Part shown: in pieces, positions 22,426 to 34,534 of the stretch
Position numbering within the stretch: position 1 is the first letter of the stretch
How the letters are laid out: every line of letters starts with the position of its first letter
Source: Linnemannia elongata
Lineage: Eukaryota; Mortierellomycota; Mortierellomycetes; Mortierellales; Mortierellaceae
Direction of reading: 5' to 3'
Assembly (NCBI GenBank): GCA_036320915.1
Contig: JAXBDG010000010.1
Location: 1,550,001 to 1,614,000 of the forward strand
DNA length: 64,000 nucleotides
Notes under the pieces: model-generated
Database searches by the model: none
The model's input: only the letters and a program-made list of their open reading frames with translations
Told to the model about the DNA's origin: nothing
Translations under genes and position numbers: made by a program

Positions 22426-24717
22426 ATGGACTTTGTCACCAATCACTATGACTCTCCTGCTCAGTTCTATGAAGGTGCGTTTCACTTTATTGCCCCGTGC
22501 AAAAAGCCTCTCTTGTTAAACCGGCTGTTTTTTAACACTTGCACCTTTGAACACGGTCATCCTTTCTCTTTCACATGCATTATTAGAACTCAAGGACATC
22601 CTTGAGCGTAAAGCTGCCTATGACAGTCCCGCGTCCCAGGTGAACGCCTTCCTTTCCCTCATGGTTCATAACCAAGGTAAATAATTCATCTGAGCCCACT
22701 ATGGTCCATGTTACAGTCGCACAATTTCACGCTTACACCTCCCTTTGCCATGCACAACGTTTCATAGACGAGTTCATGGATGAGTCGGGGCAGGATTTGG
22801 TATACTGCTGCTACAACCTCTTTGATTCGGACATCTTTCATCGAAACACTGAGGTGGTGACTCGGTCCATCATTGATCGGGCAATTGAGGTTCGTGCACT
22901 CTCTCTTTTCTACTGATCTTCTTGAATTGGGCCTATGCTTGGAGGCGTAGTCTTCTCATTTTTCGTGTCGCTTTTCATTGACATTGATGCCAATTGGTCA
23001 GGAAAGTCCCCTAATGTGTTGCCTAACGCTTATTTTGTTTGCATGTTTGTCGCAAAGTAGAGCTCAGATGACGAGGACATGTGGATCACCTATCATGTAT
23101 TACTGCACGCTGGCAAGGAGTCGCCCAAAATCTTTCGCTGGATGTTCGGGAATGAGTTTTTCAGTAAACTCAAGGATCAGATTCAACATCAGGAAGGTAT
23201 GTCAGTTACCAAGAGTTAGGTACCTATCAGAGGGAGAAGTAGCATGAGGCTCGGGGCTTACCACGTATACTATTCATTTACGATAATCTATAGGAACCAG
23301 GATGCAATTAATCGCTATGGCGTTGATGTACGAGATGTGCAGGATTCAAACACTGAAGGCGAGCGACTTGGGTAAGCGCAAGTATATCATCTTATCGAAC
23401 GTTGTTATAACACAACAGCCTACATTCGTCTAAGCGTGTTGTGCTAATATTTCATCTTTGTAATACATGTTAGCATTGGCGGACGAAACCTTTTTGAACT
23501 ACTTGCTGGATCTCATTGAGCATACCAGGACTGATGATGCAGAGCAATTGAACTACGGGGCTATCAAGTTGCTTTTGGTCTTCAATGAACAATACATGCT
23601 CCACACCTCCAGTCGACCTCATCATTCCCAAAGAGACATGAAATTCGCCTACAGCGGGAACCCATTGCTAACAGTATTGGCAGACCGGCTTGGACGCAGT
23701 GCGACGTTTGGCGAGAACCTGATCTTTATGTTGAACCGTGCAGGTATATACATGCTTTCACATCTGACGTTGCCACTTTTGTATCTTGTGTGCGCGTGTG
23801 TGCCAAGTAACATCCCAATCATTAATTACGACTTCACATTATGATGTCATTGAGTAGAGGAAACGGCGCTTCAGATGCTAATTTTGAAGATCTTGTACTT
23901 GCTGTTCACAAGCCCGAGTCTGTACGAGTTCTTTTACACAAACGACCTCCACGTACTGGTAGATGTCGTCATTCGAGAGCTTTGGGATTTGCCCGAAGAA
24001 GAAGAGAGCCTTCGACACGCCTACCTCCGCGTCTTGGGTCCGCTTTTGACCAACACACAACTCAAGAGGGCCACCTACAAGAGAGCCGAGATTGTGCGTT
24101 TGCTTCGGGAATTGGGGGGTGGAGATCTGGATTCGACACTTCGGAAACATCTTCAGGAACAGCAGCTTCGGGAACAGTTGTTGGAACAGCAACGAGCTCT
24201 GGGCGCCAAGTTTACGTACAGAGATCGAGAGAGTAGTTCGTCACCCTTTGTGCGGTGGGCATCTGATCGTAGTGGCTGCTCTAGTCCTACCCTTTCGGCT
24301 GAGGTGGAGGAGAAGAAGCGGGGGGTGGGGCGAAGTAAGCTGTCGACGATTGAGAGCAGCTCGGATTCGCTCAAGGTGCCGGGACAGGAAGAGGCGGCAG
24401 AGTCTTTGAGGCAGCATATGGAGCATCAGCAGGAACTTGTTTCATCACCGACTGATGAGAACCCGCTCCAAATTGAGGTTCCCACCATGGAATTTAAACA
24501 AGATCGGCAGCCGGACAACAACATTCCACAGCCTTCCCAAAGAGCAGCTAGTCCTACCACACAGCGACTGGTGGAACGAGTGCTGCGGGAATGGCTGGAC
24601 AATGAGATGAAGAATGGCGCGGGTACAACAGGTCATGGACTCTCTGTTCGCGGAGTAACTGACGGACACTCGACCGAGGCTACAGACGGACGGATTGCGA
24701 TCCCCGTTGCACAATAG
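22426..24717 (+). CDS. LDB17: Ldb17/SPIN90 (Dip1)-family actin regulator
   Basis: Exons 22426-22474, 22587-22676, 22768-22889, 23061-23196, 23294-23371, 23474-23743 and 23858-24717 give 534 residues in phase. SPIN90/Dip1/Ldb17 proteins bind Arp2/3 complex, start linear actin filaments and control actin-patch timing in endocytosis. The armadillo-like SPIN90/Ldb17 leucine-rich domain is clear across exons 3-7 (about residues 50-350): [47 protein letters not shown], then [58 protein letters not shown] and [13 protein letters not shown]. The C-terminal 180 residues are disordered and charged with [14 protein letters not shown]. The start at 22426 is the first ATG compatible with the donor at 22475; more upstream coding sequence cannot be excluded. 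Confidence 0.88.
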
Positions 24718-24910
24718 TATTCATAGCCTTGAATAAAGTTGGTGGCGCTCTTTTTTTTTTGATCCCATCAGCCGTCCCTGACGGTCACGTGTAATTGTTT
24801 TTCAGCACTTGTCGATTTTTTTTTTTTTTTTCACCACCACATTACTTCTCAGCACTTCAAGGTTTCTTCGCTAATCTACACTACATCAGCAACAACACAT
24901 CGCAGCAACA
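24718..24910. promoter_or_regulatory. Short promoter of YAR1 with T tracts
   Basis: 193 bp between LDB17 and YAR1. It has AATAAA at about 24730 for LDB17 polyadenylation and T runs at 24751-24760 and about 24818-24831, about 80 bp upstream of the YAR1 start. Confidence 0.5.
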
Positions 24911-25970
24911 ATGACCGCAGAACAACACATCTCAGAGCACATGGCCAACCTGTCAGTTCAGGATTCGGAACATTTGGAAGAGCTGATCGAATGTGCCCGT
25001 TACGGCGAGTTGGAGGAGATCCAGGCTGTTGTGCAGACTTCGGGACCCGAGAAGGCCAAGGTGCTCTTGTCCCATAAAGGTGACTATGGCAAGACCCCTC
25101 TTCACATGGCCGCCGCCAACGGACACCTCGGTAAGCTAAAAAAAAAAAAAAGTTAATCTTGGGAGCGAATGAAAGGGGAATACGAAGGCTGACGGATTTG
25201 ACAGCATGGATACCCCCATGCGATACATTGGAATTGAGAAGATGCAAGATACTTGGACGATCGACGCTTTTTGAATACACAACTAGCCCCGAAGACGGGA
25301 GGCGTTCAGCGAATTGAATCAGTTGGAAGAGCTGCAAGAAGAATTGAAAGAAAAGCGCACAGGCATAAGAACATTTGCTCTTGGCGGCTTTGTCGAGTGT
25401 GTTATAGCCTCTGGACAAGGACTTTTACAACCTCGTGCATTTCTTCTGGAAACAGCCATTCACTCACACAGTTGTGCCTTCCGGTTACGTTTATGTGTAA
25501 TAGATGTTGTTGAATACTTGATTTCGATTATTTCACCAGAAGCTGTCAACATTCAGAACGATCAGGGAAACACTGCTCTTCACTGGGCTGCTACTAACGG
25601 ACACGCCAAGGTCGTCGAGACCTTGATCACCAAGGGAAAGGCCGACTACAAGGTACAGAATCGGTTGTTCAGTCTGAATTGACCTATTAGCAGGATACAA
25701 TACAACTCTACGTCTTCATTCACTGACTCCTGCCTGTTATCTTTGACGAAAACTGACAAATGATAGCTCAAGAACGCTTCTGGTCACACTGCCATGTTGG
25801 AGGCTGAGATGAGTGAGCGCGAGCAAGTTGTCGCTTGGATGTTGATCAACACCGAGTTGGAGGAGGATGTCAAGGAAGGAAACGATGATGATGAGGATGA
25901 GGATGAGTCTTCGTCGGATGAGGAGGAAGAAGAGGATAAGAAGATTGAGGGCTCCTCAACAAAAGCATAG
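24911..25970 (+). CDS. YAR1: Yar1-like ankyrin-repeat chaperone of ribosomal protein Rps3
   Basis: Exons 24911-25130, 25504-25652 and 25767-25970 encode 190 residues. Yar1 in yeast escorts newly made Rps3 (uS3) to the nucleus for 40S assembly. The repeats are GKTPLHMAAANGHLDVVEYLI (interrupted by the first intron after GHL) and GNTALHWAATNGHAKVVETL, followed by a degenerate repeat with SGHTAMLEAEMSEREQVVAW. The last of these matches the Yar1 pattern GHDAIFEAExxxxxEV. The C-terminus is strongly acidic (DDDEDEDESSSDEEEEED), fitting binding of a basic ribosomal protein. Length is near that of yeast Yar1 (200). It could be another small two-repeat ankyrin protein, but the third degenerate repeat and acidic tail favour Yar1. 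Confidence 0.85.
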
Positions 25971-26612
25971 ATCTGAGGGAGGCCGGGAAACTGGATATTA
26001 AACTGGAATCATGCATACAACAACAACATCAAAAAGCATAATAAAGGGCAAAAACACGATCGGCATTCTTTCACAGTTGTTGTGGGATGATGAGTGGTAA
26101 ATTCAGGAGTTGCGTGGTTCTCTAGACAGTGGACTTTCATTCACCTGGAGCACGCGGTTTCATGAAACAGTGATCAGTGTTCACATTTCACAATCCTCAG
26201 TGATCATACTTTCTCACACTCAAGGTGATCAATCACTGATCGCGGCCAGTGCGCTGCTTCGCCACAGGTCGAGGGCCTCTACTTATACTTTTTTTTTCGG
26301 TCCGAGTTCCCGAGACCATATCTCGGGTTCCGCAGAAAGGGCCATGTTGGGTTGCCACTGCTCTCCCCGTTTTCTCGCGCGTCAGAGTTGATAGTACCTC
26401 ACGGATCCGCCAAAAGAAGAAGCCCATTGCATGCATAACAAGCAGTCACTTTCCTCTTTGTTTCCCGAACAAACAATTCTTTAGTAGAGCTCGGGCGTTC
26501 GGGGGCAAAGTTTTGAGTATTTCCTCACGCCATCCCATTCCATCTTCAACCCCTTTCTCACTCCCTCTTCTGTTCACTCATTCCTTCCTCATCTCTTTAC
26601 ACATAACTCGCC
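25971..26612. other. Intergenic between YAR1 and a small membrane-protein gene
   Basis: YAR1 3' UTR with an ATAATAAAG signal near 26038, then the TGATCA motif cluster described separately, then a C/T-rich 5' region. No gene seen. Confidence 0.5.
26165..26250. promoter_or_regulatory. Cluster of GTGATCA/TGATCAC motifs
   Basis: TGATCA occurs at 26171-26176, 26201-26206 and within the palindrome GTGATCAATCAC (26226-26237), which overlaps CACTGATCG. Two copies are preceded by CAG. The cluster is about 370 bp upstream of the small membrane-protein gene. Spacing and repetition suggest regulatory sites, or remnants of a small inverted-repeat element; a related cluster lies at 56.9 kb. Confidence 0.4.
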
Positions 26613-27366
26613 ATGCAAAAGCTGAACTTCAACAAGCCTTCTCATATCATGCTCTGCTGGTAAAAGACAACAACAACAAGTTCATGAACAACAAAACGGG
26701 CATCAACAAAAAACACCACAGCATCGCAGTGGCAAAAACACCGACGCTCACGCTATTCCCACCCTTACAAATTCTAACACCCAAAAAAAAAAAAAAAAAA
26801 AAAAAAAAAACTTATTCTTTTTGTTCCTACATTCGTTATAACACTGACAACTCATAGGGCCGGATTGACCATTAGTAAGTAAACCCCCCCCCCCCCCCCC
26901 CGGCGTCCGACGCTGCGTATATTACATAAAGCTCGGTCATCCATTTGCAGATCACACGAAAAAAAAAAAAAAAAAAAAAATGCTAACCAGAACGCGTCCG
27001 ATGTCCCCTTTTTTTTCTTCTAGCGGGAGCACTGGTCTACAATGTGACGAAGAACAGTATCTACATCCGTAAGCGCGAACACGCAGTTCCTTCCGAGACC
27101 ATCCCTACCAAGGTCAACCAATTGTCATGTAAGTTGTGCTTTTCCTTTTTATTTTTATATTTTTTTTAAAAAAAAACCTAACATACTAAGGAAGTGTACT
27201 TTCAAGGAGTGTGAGTTGATGATCTAATTGTTTCCGACTTTCTCTTCATCACGCAATAGGGGAGGAGAGGATCGCACAGGATGAGGCCAACGCGGCCAAG
27301 AAGGGTTACAAGGTCGATTACCGCGGCATCCACGAGACCACAGCAGCAGAAGCAAAGGACGTTTAA
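26613..27366 (+). CDS. Small single-pass membrane protein, probably mitochondrial
   Basis: Exons 26613-26659, 26858-26874, 27024-27128 and 27260-27366 give 91 residues. The second exon is only 17 nt, but all phases fit and the joined frame reads smoothly. The protein has a short basic start (MQKLNFNKPSH), one hydrophobic span (about residues 12-30, IMLCWAGLTITGALVYNV) and a polar, charged tail with SWEERIAQDEANAAKKG. This shape is typical of small inner-membrane accessory proteins of mitochondria, but I do not recognise the family. Introns 1 and 2 hold long homopolymers: 28 A, 18 C and 22 A. The gene converges on the WRKY-like gene with 188 bp between stops. Confidence 0.65.
26783..26980. repeat. 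Three homopolymer runs within introns of the small gene
   Basis: A28 at 26783-26810, C18 at 26884-26901 and A22 at 26959-26980, on both sides of the 17-nt exon. Lengths may be affected by sequencing. Confidence 0.75.
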
Positions 27367-27554
27367 AATAAAAAGCCAGAAAACCTAAAAAAAATAATAA
27401 TACATAAACATTATACTAGCTCCACAAGGCAAAAAAAACCCTCCCACATACATGCCATTTTCCCTTTGTGTCCTTTCTTTCAACAGCGAAGTTTATGATA
27501 CAAGAAGTGAAAATTGGGGTTAAATAATTGGGCAATTGACAATTGGGCATGACT

Positions 27555-30413
27555 TTATGTAGAGTAGGCATGGTGGGCTGCCTGTTGAGCCGCTTGGGCT
27601 GCTTGCTGCGCTCGTTTAAGTTTGATACAGTCGTCCAGATGTTCGCCACGGTACTTTGTTACGTACCCTCCTCCTTCCTTCTCCGTCACCGTCTTGTTCA
27701 CCTGTATCGTTTAACAGTGAAGAAAAGGAGACAAGCCAATTGTTAGAAAAGGAGGAATGGGAAATGCCAAAGAGAAAAAAAAAGTACAATCTCCTTGATA
27801 CTAATATGACATGATGAAACAGCAAAAGCAATCCCCAGAAAAAACTTACAGTGCAACCATTGGCGCTGTTGGAGCACTTGTAATAGATACTCTTACAGCC
27901 AGTCTTCTTTTGGGTCGTGTTGCCGTTGTTTTTCCAGAGGAACTGGTCGATATGGGGTTCTGCAGAGTCCACAATCTTGTTGACGGGCTGCATCTCCCGG
28001 CGCTTGCGCTTCCGCTTCTGATCCACTCCATTGCCTCCACCACTGCTTGCATCAGCTCCTCCACCGCCACCACCATTACCGCCGTTGCCGCTACCACCCG
28101 TCAATGATGACAAGGAGCCACTAGTGGGTCTTAATCCAGTGCTTGTGATTGCTCCTGGGCCTAGCGCGGCCATCGTCATCGAGACGACAGAATTGTGCCC
28201 TCCATATGACTGATGATGCGCTGGCTGATGTTGTTGGTGCTGGTGATGGGAGTATCCTCCTTGGCCGAGTCCTGAGGGTCCAGAGACAGAGGCTAGGTCC
28301 GAGAACTCGAGCGTCAAGGAAGTTTCGCCGTTGCCGCCCATCATGTTGTTCATGCTGAGGGAAGATCCTGGCCGACTGTGCATCCCACCCATCACTGGGT
28401 GATCGCTGTAGTCATCGTCCGATTCGTCGTCTATTGTGTAGTTGTTGTTGTTTTTATGTCGATACGCAAAAATGCATACAAAAATAAAAAAAAATAAACA
28501 ACAACAAAGGAGATGCAAGGGGGGAAAGGGAACAAGAAAAGATAGATGCGAAAATGATGACGATTTCGGACTGTCAGGTCAGGACATCTGCACCTTTCCT
28601 TTTTACCGTCGCTTTTTGCATGGACGAGATAGCCGAGAACCAATTGAAGATCACCAATGACAATAGAAAGAAACATACCGCTGTCATCTTGTGTCCGCAA
28701 AGAAGATGCGCTCACATTCCTGGGTCGACCGGCGGCCAGGCGCTGCTGATCTAGCAGGCTTATGCCTCCCGAGACCGAGGATTGAGCGAACTGTGACAGA
28801 TGCGAGAGCGAGTTGGTCCTGCGGATGACATTCTGGTGCTGAAGTTGAGGCAACGTCGTATGGTAAGAAAACATCTGTGGGTATTGACCGAATTGGGGCG
28901 GCAAGTGCTGGTTTTGCTGATGCTGATGCTGAGAGAACTGATGTGGCGGTTGGTGGTGTGGCGGCTGGTGTGATTGGTGTGAAGGTTGCTGGTATTGCTG
29001 CTGCAAACTCGTCAATGACCCCGAGGAAGGCGACTGTGGGTGCTGTTGGAACGACGATGACATTTGCGATTGGAGGGCCGTGTTGGGTCCAGTCAATCCT
29101 AACATTGAGAGCGTCCCAAACTGGTTCGAGGGGTTGGAAAGGGGCGTCGAGGTCACTGTAGAGATTGAGTGGGGACCTGAGGGCATGGATGACATGGACT
29201 GGGATCTCAAGTGACCATGGTGGATATCCCTCGCAAATGTGACTGATCGCTTGCGCGCAAGACCATGATCTGGCCCCTGGCCACCAAACCCACCACCGCT
29301 ATTTCCACCACCTGAGAAGCCGACTCCTCCTAGTCCACCAAGTGAGCCATTTCCTCCTCGGAGACCCCCTGCGACTCCTGACAACGACGCCGGGGAAGGT
29401 GTATCGAAATCGTCATCATCCATAAAGCGCTTGCCTGTAGAGCTCAGACCCAGTGAAGTAGTCGGAGTCTGCATGGTCGCTGAGGTAGGGCTGACAGTTG
29501 TGCTGGAAGGCTGGGAGCTCGACGAAGTGGTGGTTGTGGCAGTAGTCGTAGACGAGGAAGGATGGCCTCCCATGTTCCCGGTGGTGACACTCGACCCTGG
29601 CGTTCCTGTAGGGGTGGTCTGGGAAGTCTGGGCCAAAAGCCCCTCATAACCCGTCATGAGATTCATCCCTCTGTTCTCGCGAAGCATAAGGTCCATCATC
29701 TTGAAGCGCGCCTCCTCTGCCCATCGTCGGTCCTCTTCCGTCTTGGACGCAATGATCATCTTCAAGAGTTCTGGCTGAGACGCGTACGTTGCCAGAATGG
29801 TATCAAGGTCCGCGGTCTGGTGCGGGGTTGTTGGCAAGACCGATCCGGGCGTGGATGAGTTGGACGATGACTGTGCCTGGGACGAGTGTGGTGGCGAAGA
29901 GAGCATGCCACCATAGTTCGAAAGCATGGCAGTGTTGATGGTTGGGTGTCCTCCATGCTGACTGGCTCCAAGACTGCTTGCAACCGTTGGCCCGACTCCT
30001 CCTGTGGGGCTGCCTACTGCCGTGCTGGTGTTACTGCCCGTATTGCCATGGGTGGCGCTATTGTTTCCTACACAGTTGCTGCCGTTGGAGTTGATGGTGG
30101 CCGAGAGAAGTGTTCCTGAGGCGATAGGCGAGGTGGACGATCCGGAAAGGGAGGCGGTGGTTGAGGAGGAAGAGTGGAGTGAAGAGGAGTGAAGGGGCAA
30201 GGGTGGCGGAGAAGAGAGTTCCTGAGCCAATTCATGCGAGAGCTGCTGCTGGGACAGGGTCTGCTGCTGCTGGTGCGTGTGGTGGTGATGCTGCTGCTGT
30301 TGATGCGGATGCTGCTGCTGCTGGTGCTGCGGGTGTGCCTGTGCTCCCGGCGAAGTCATATGGGAGGCGGAGGCCTGGTACGGGAGAAACCCAAACGACG
30401 AGGACGAGTTCAT
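27555..30413 (-). CDS. WRKY-like (WRKY/GCM1 superfamily) transcription factor
   Basis: Exons (minus strand) 30413-28679, 28430-27850 and 27701-27555 encode 820 residues. Most is Gln/His/Ser/Gly-rich disorder. A predicted DNA-binding domain lies at the C-terminus (about 738-800): HIDQFLWKNNG, then KSIYYKCSNSANGCT, then YVTKYRGEHLDDC. This follows the WRKY layout: a Trp-led strand (WKNNG at 744-748 in the place of WRKYG), YYKC with Cys764-X6-Cys771, and the Y-x-G-x-H strand with His793-X3-Cys797 as last ligands. The basic stretch KRKRKRR before it may be a nuclear signal. An acidic DESDDDYSD starts exon 2. The missing RKY residues mean W-box binding cannot be assumed; FLYWCH/GCM relatives are alternatives. 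The start at 30413 is the first in-frame ATG. Confidence 0.8.
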
Positions 30414-31050
30414 ATTGGTGGGTTGAGTCTTGTCTGTAGGATCAATTGGGCGCGGCCAGGGGGGAGAGGAGGTAGAGTCTGTTTTTTTCGGCTGGTTAGA
30501 GAAAAAAAAAGTAACTGAATACAACAAACAACACTATGAAGATGCGCTGTGCTTTCAGAACAAAAGGGAGGGTTGGTGTTTCTTTTTTTTTTTTTTTTTT
30601 GCTTTTCTGTTTGTGCTTTGAGGCGGATAGAAGAGCAAAGAGCAAGCAAGAAGGAAGAAAAAAACGAGAAGATGGACAAAATACACAACGAAGATCAACG
30701 AAAAGGGAGAGCTAGCAATAAAACAAAAAAAGAGACGTTGAAAAAGGAGGAAGATAAACAGGGCGAATGGTGACAAGAACGAACGAAAAGAATTGGGCTG
30801 GAGCTGTGGATACAAAGTAAAGTGACGATAGGAACGGAGGAGTGTTAATAACAAGGGGGGGAGGGGGATGGGAGGATTGTTCAGTGAAGGAGGATTGCCC
30901 GACGGTTGGACCAGCTGGGAGGAAGGAGAAGGTAGCAGCAAAAAAGCGAAAAGCAAAAAAAAATGATAACGGACAAGAAAAAGAAAACAAAGGTATGGTG
31001 GGAAGGGGAAGAGAGATAGGATGTGCTGGGATGGATGGGAGGATGCAAGA

Positions 31051-31054
<4 letters not shown>

Positions 31055-31089
<35 letters not shown>
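31055..31089. repeat. (GA)n microsatellite
   Basis: About 17 uninterrupted GA units followed by an A run. Confidence 0.85.
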
Positions 31090-31094
<5 letters not shown>

Positions 31095-33164
31095 AAACAA
31101 AAACAAAACAAAACAAGAAGAGGAAGAGAGAGAAAAAAGGGCAAAAAGAGGAAAGGAAAAAGCTGTCAAAACAAGGTGATGGTGGTGGTGGTGGTGGGGG
31201 GGGGGAGAACTGAGTGAGAGAGAGTGAGAGAGAGCGAGAGAGAGAAGGGAGATTTGGGTGCACGGTGGTAACGACGAATGGTATGGTGCGGATGTATGTT
31301 GTTGGTGTATGTGTTCAATGGTTCGTATGTGTTGTGGTTTGACACTCAATACTCAAAAAGAAGAAAAAATATGACAGGGTGTGTCGGGAAACAACGACTG
31401 AAAGCCCGCTCTTCTTTTCTTCTTTTTTCCTTTCCTTCGTCTTTGCTCTTTTTTTTTTCTTCTTTACTCTTCTATTGTCAACCCGACCCTTCTTCTTCTT
31501 CCTTTCTTCACGTCTTCCTTCACAGCTTGTAACACGAATGCACAAAGATCAAAAAAGTGGAATGGCAAAAAGACAAGAAAAAAAAAGCCGATGGTTGCCT
31601 GATCGAGAGAAAAAAATTTTGAGCGATAAGCGAGGAAAGTACAAAAAGGCGCGAGAAAAGGATGGACCATGGATAAGTAAACAAAGAAACAAGAGAAAAA
31701 AAAACGGTGACTCTGGACTAACTGACAGAAAGAAACGGTGTCTTGTCGTCTTCTACCCATAAGAAAAGCCAGAAGAACCTAAAAAAAAAACTACAACGTT
31801 GCATGGTGTGCCATGGTCGCATGGTCTGCATGGTCTGCATGGGTCCTCAGTTGAGTTTTGCCCCATGGTCTCATGGTCTGGAATCGGGGGTAATGAGAGT
31901 CAGAAGGTCTGAGAAAAAGAATGGTGAGGGCGGACAATAGGTCAAAGGGCTCACTCGCTCACTTGCTTACTCTTTGTTGTTGCCCTTGCTCACAACACTT
32001 GTTCGTGCGTTGTGCCCATGCTTGCTTATCCTTCTTTTTGCGCGGGGGGAAGGACAAAGAAGGAAAGAAAAAAAAAGACTCTCTTTCCTCACACACTTGA
32101 AGCAACTTTCCTCGAGTTCATCGTTCACATAGACTCCCGCATTCTTTTCTCTAACACCTTCAACTCTTCACACCTTTGGCTCCTTCCCTTCTCCTTGTTT
32201 GCTTGCTGTTTGAAGATCTTGTTCAACTTCGCAATAAATAATAACTAAGAACCAGACAAGCAAAAGGGGTGAAGGCTTTCATGCTGCTGCTGCTGCAATT
32301 GATCGATCCATGCTTTGAGGATCTGTGGTGGTGAGAGAAAGAAGTATTTTAGGAGCGAATGTGTGGGGTGTGTCAGACTGAAGATAAAAGGGGGAAGTGA
32401 CTGGAAGGATTGAGGATTGGAGTCGAGGATGGGGACTGGAAGAGTGTCAGAGATGGACCATTGGCCATGAATATCGATATCGATGATTCTTTTTGCTTCC
32501 CGTTGTAGTCCTTTTCTCATCTCTTCCTTGTTTTTTTTCATCTTCCATCTTCATCTTTTCTTTTCTTTTTTCCTATTACTTCTCGTCCATCCAAAGCAAC
32601 AACGTACATTTGGCTCTGATGGACGTACACTCGGACCTAACCGCTGGGCTGGACACATTTCCATCTCTTCCTCCTCTTCCTCTCTCTCTCCTCTTTGCTT
32701 CTCTCCCTTTGTTAGTGTCATTCAACCTCCTTTGATAGAAACAACCCCCTGAGATATTCTTCTTCGTCAGTCGTCAGCCCTGCACTGCTATTACTCACGT
32801 TTGCCTTCGACAGAGAAGTGACAGGATCAAAGAAAGAAAAGGACCAATGCTAAGCAGGCAACATGTCTATTTTGTTCGACTGGCATGATGCAACCTAATT
32901 GTTTTTGGTTTTTTTTTTGTTCCTTCTGTCATCCCTTTATCGCTAGCCATCGATACCGTTGTTGTTGTATCCAGTTCTGTTTTTACTATTATTTTTTGCT
33001 TGCCCAACCGAATGCATGGGTGCTACGTACTTCCATGCTGCGATGCGTTGCGTAGGTGAGGAGGAGCGAGCGTGGGGCAAGAAGGCGTTTGTCTGTTTCC
33101 CTCCTTTTTTTTTTTTATCTTTTTAGTCACATCCTGCATGAACACCACACAATTGACAACGCAA

Positions 33165-33165
<1 letters not shown>

Positions 33166-33203
<38 letters not shown>
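33166..33203. repeat. 38-bp poly-A tract
   Basis: Uninterrupted A run in an intergenic region. No obvious target-site duplication or retroelement is next to it. Confidence 0.8.
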
Positions 33204-33206
<3 letters not shown>

Positions 33207-34534
33207 GTTCCGCCTTGCCCATGGTTGCATAAGAGGAAGGTATACAGGCCGATGGGGTTCGTGGTTGGGTTTTCCCTCCGCAAGGAAAATGGCGGGTGAA
33301 GAGAGCAAGCAAACCAACGACAACGAAAACCAAATCAACAAAAACACAAGGAAAATGGCGAGGAAGAAGTGGAGGATCGAGCATCCATTCATCATGCGAG
33401 CGTGCCCATGCCTAATCTTTTATATGCCTTCGCGAGGGTCCAATTGCACGCTTGCGTGGTTTCTTTTGTTTATGTTTTGGTTGTTTTGGCTGTTTTGGCT
33501 GCCTTGTTTGTACACATGTGTGACCACTGGAGGGACAACGAACGATAGCTCAGCGAGGAAGGAAAAAAAATATCAACAAAAACTAACAAAAAGGGCGCGG
33601 CCAAATCCTCAGCAGCCTTGTTACGCGATCACTATCCTCCTTCCTTCACCCCTTGTCGCTCCCCTTACGTCCGTTTCCCTCCTTTTTTCCTTGCATGGCT
33701 TTGCTTTGGATTGACACCTTTGAACCAAGTCTTTATGGTGTGTGCGTTTTTCTTGCCCAAGCCGGAGATCGAACCGAAGTGTCCTTTTATCAGCCATGGC
33801 GTGTACACGCAGATGTATCTCGAACAAAGGACAAGTAGACCAAGAAAAAAAAAGTCAACCCAATCTTGCTGCATCTCCATCCCCCTCCTCCGCCAATGCA
33901 TGAGGATCTTTTATGTGCTCAGGTAAAACGTGTCCTTTTGAAGTGACATGAGCAGCCTGGGAGTTTTTTTTTTTTTTTTGTCTTTTAACTGTCCGCCTCT
34001 CTCAATTGCTCACACGAAAATTTTCAAGAAAGAATCTCTCAGATCCGACACGTTCCTTTTCTTATCCTTTTTTACATCTCTCTTCCTTGCGCCCCCAAAG
34101 AAAAAATAAAATGGCGCGCGCCTACGCGTCGATCTTTTTTCTTTTTTTTTTTCTCTTGAATTATCAGTTACTATTGTGCAAAAAAAAAAAAAAGAAAAGT
34201 GTATTTTTGACACCTCGCCAATCAGCTCTGCCTGACAACCTTATTTTTGTGGCCATTGATCAAAAGATAGATGTCGTTTGTTAACAAGTGATAGTGGCCA
34301 TGTCCCAGATCAACATTGAAGAAAATGACCAGAAACAGATGGGCTGAGGTTTACTCCCGAGGAGATATCTAATGAAAGATATTTTTACATTCTTTCTTTG
34401 TCATGGGCACATGTGTTCATGAGGCTTGTGTTCATCTTTGGTTTTTTATTATTTGCTGATGAAATGCGTCAAACTGAAGAAAGGGAAAAAAAATGGCAGT
34501 GGGGGAATGAATGGGTACATGGATGTAGGCGTGT

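Larger units (their letters stand above)
30414..34534. other. 4.1-kb gene-poor region upstream of the WRKY-like gene
   Basis: No gene I can support. It holds a T run (about 30582-30600), a GA microsatellite (31055-31089), GGT repeats ending in a G run (31181-31206), many short A/T runs, and a 38-A run at 33166-33203. Long open frames here are translations of these repeats. It is probably the regulatory region and 5' UTR of the WRKY-like gene plus the 3' flank of the eIF2B alpha gene. Confidence 0.5.

Noticed and set aside
23841..24236. Alternative plus frame over the last LDB17 exon
   Set aside because: The other frame carries the SPIN90/Ldb17 domain and splices in phase; this one is a shadow.
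30414..30527. Upstream extension of the WRKY-like frame
   Set aside because: No ATG in the extension; the first in-frame ATG is at 30413.
30555..31349. 264-codon minus-strand frame
   Set aside because: It is a Ser/Leu/Phe translation of the GA microsatellite and neighbouring purine tracts; no domain and no splice context.
33755..33800. tRNA-like B-box (reverse strand GGTTCGATC)
   Set aside because: The T-arm stem does not pair and no matching acceptor stem or anticodon arm is found.
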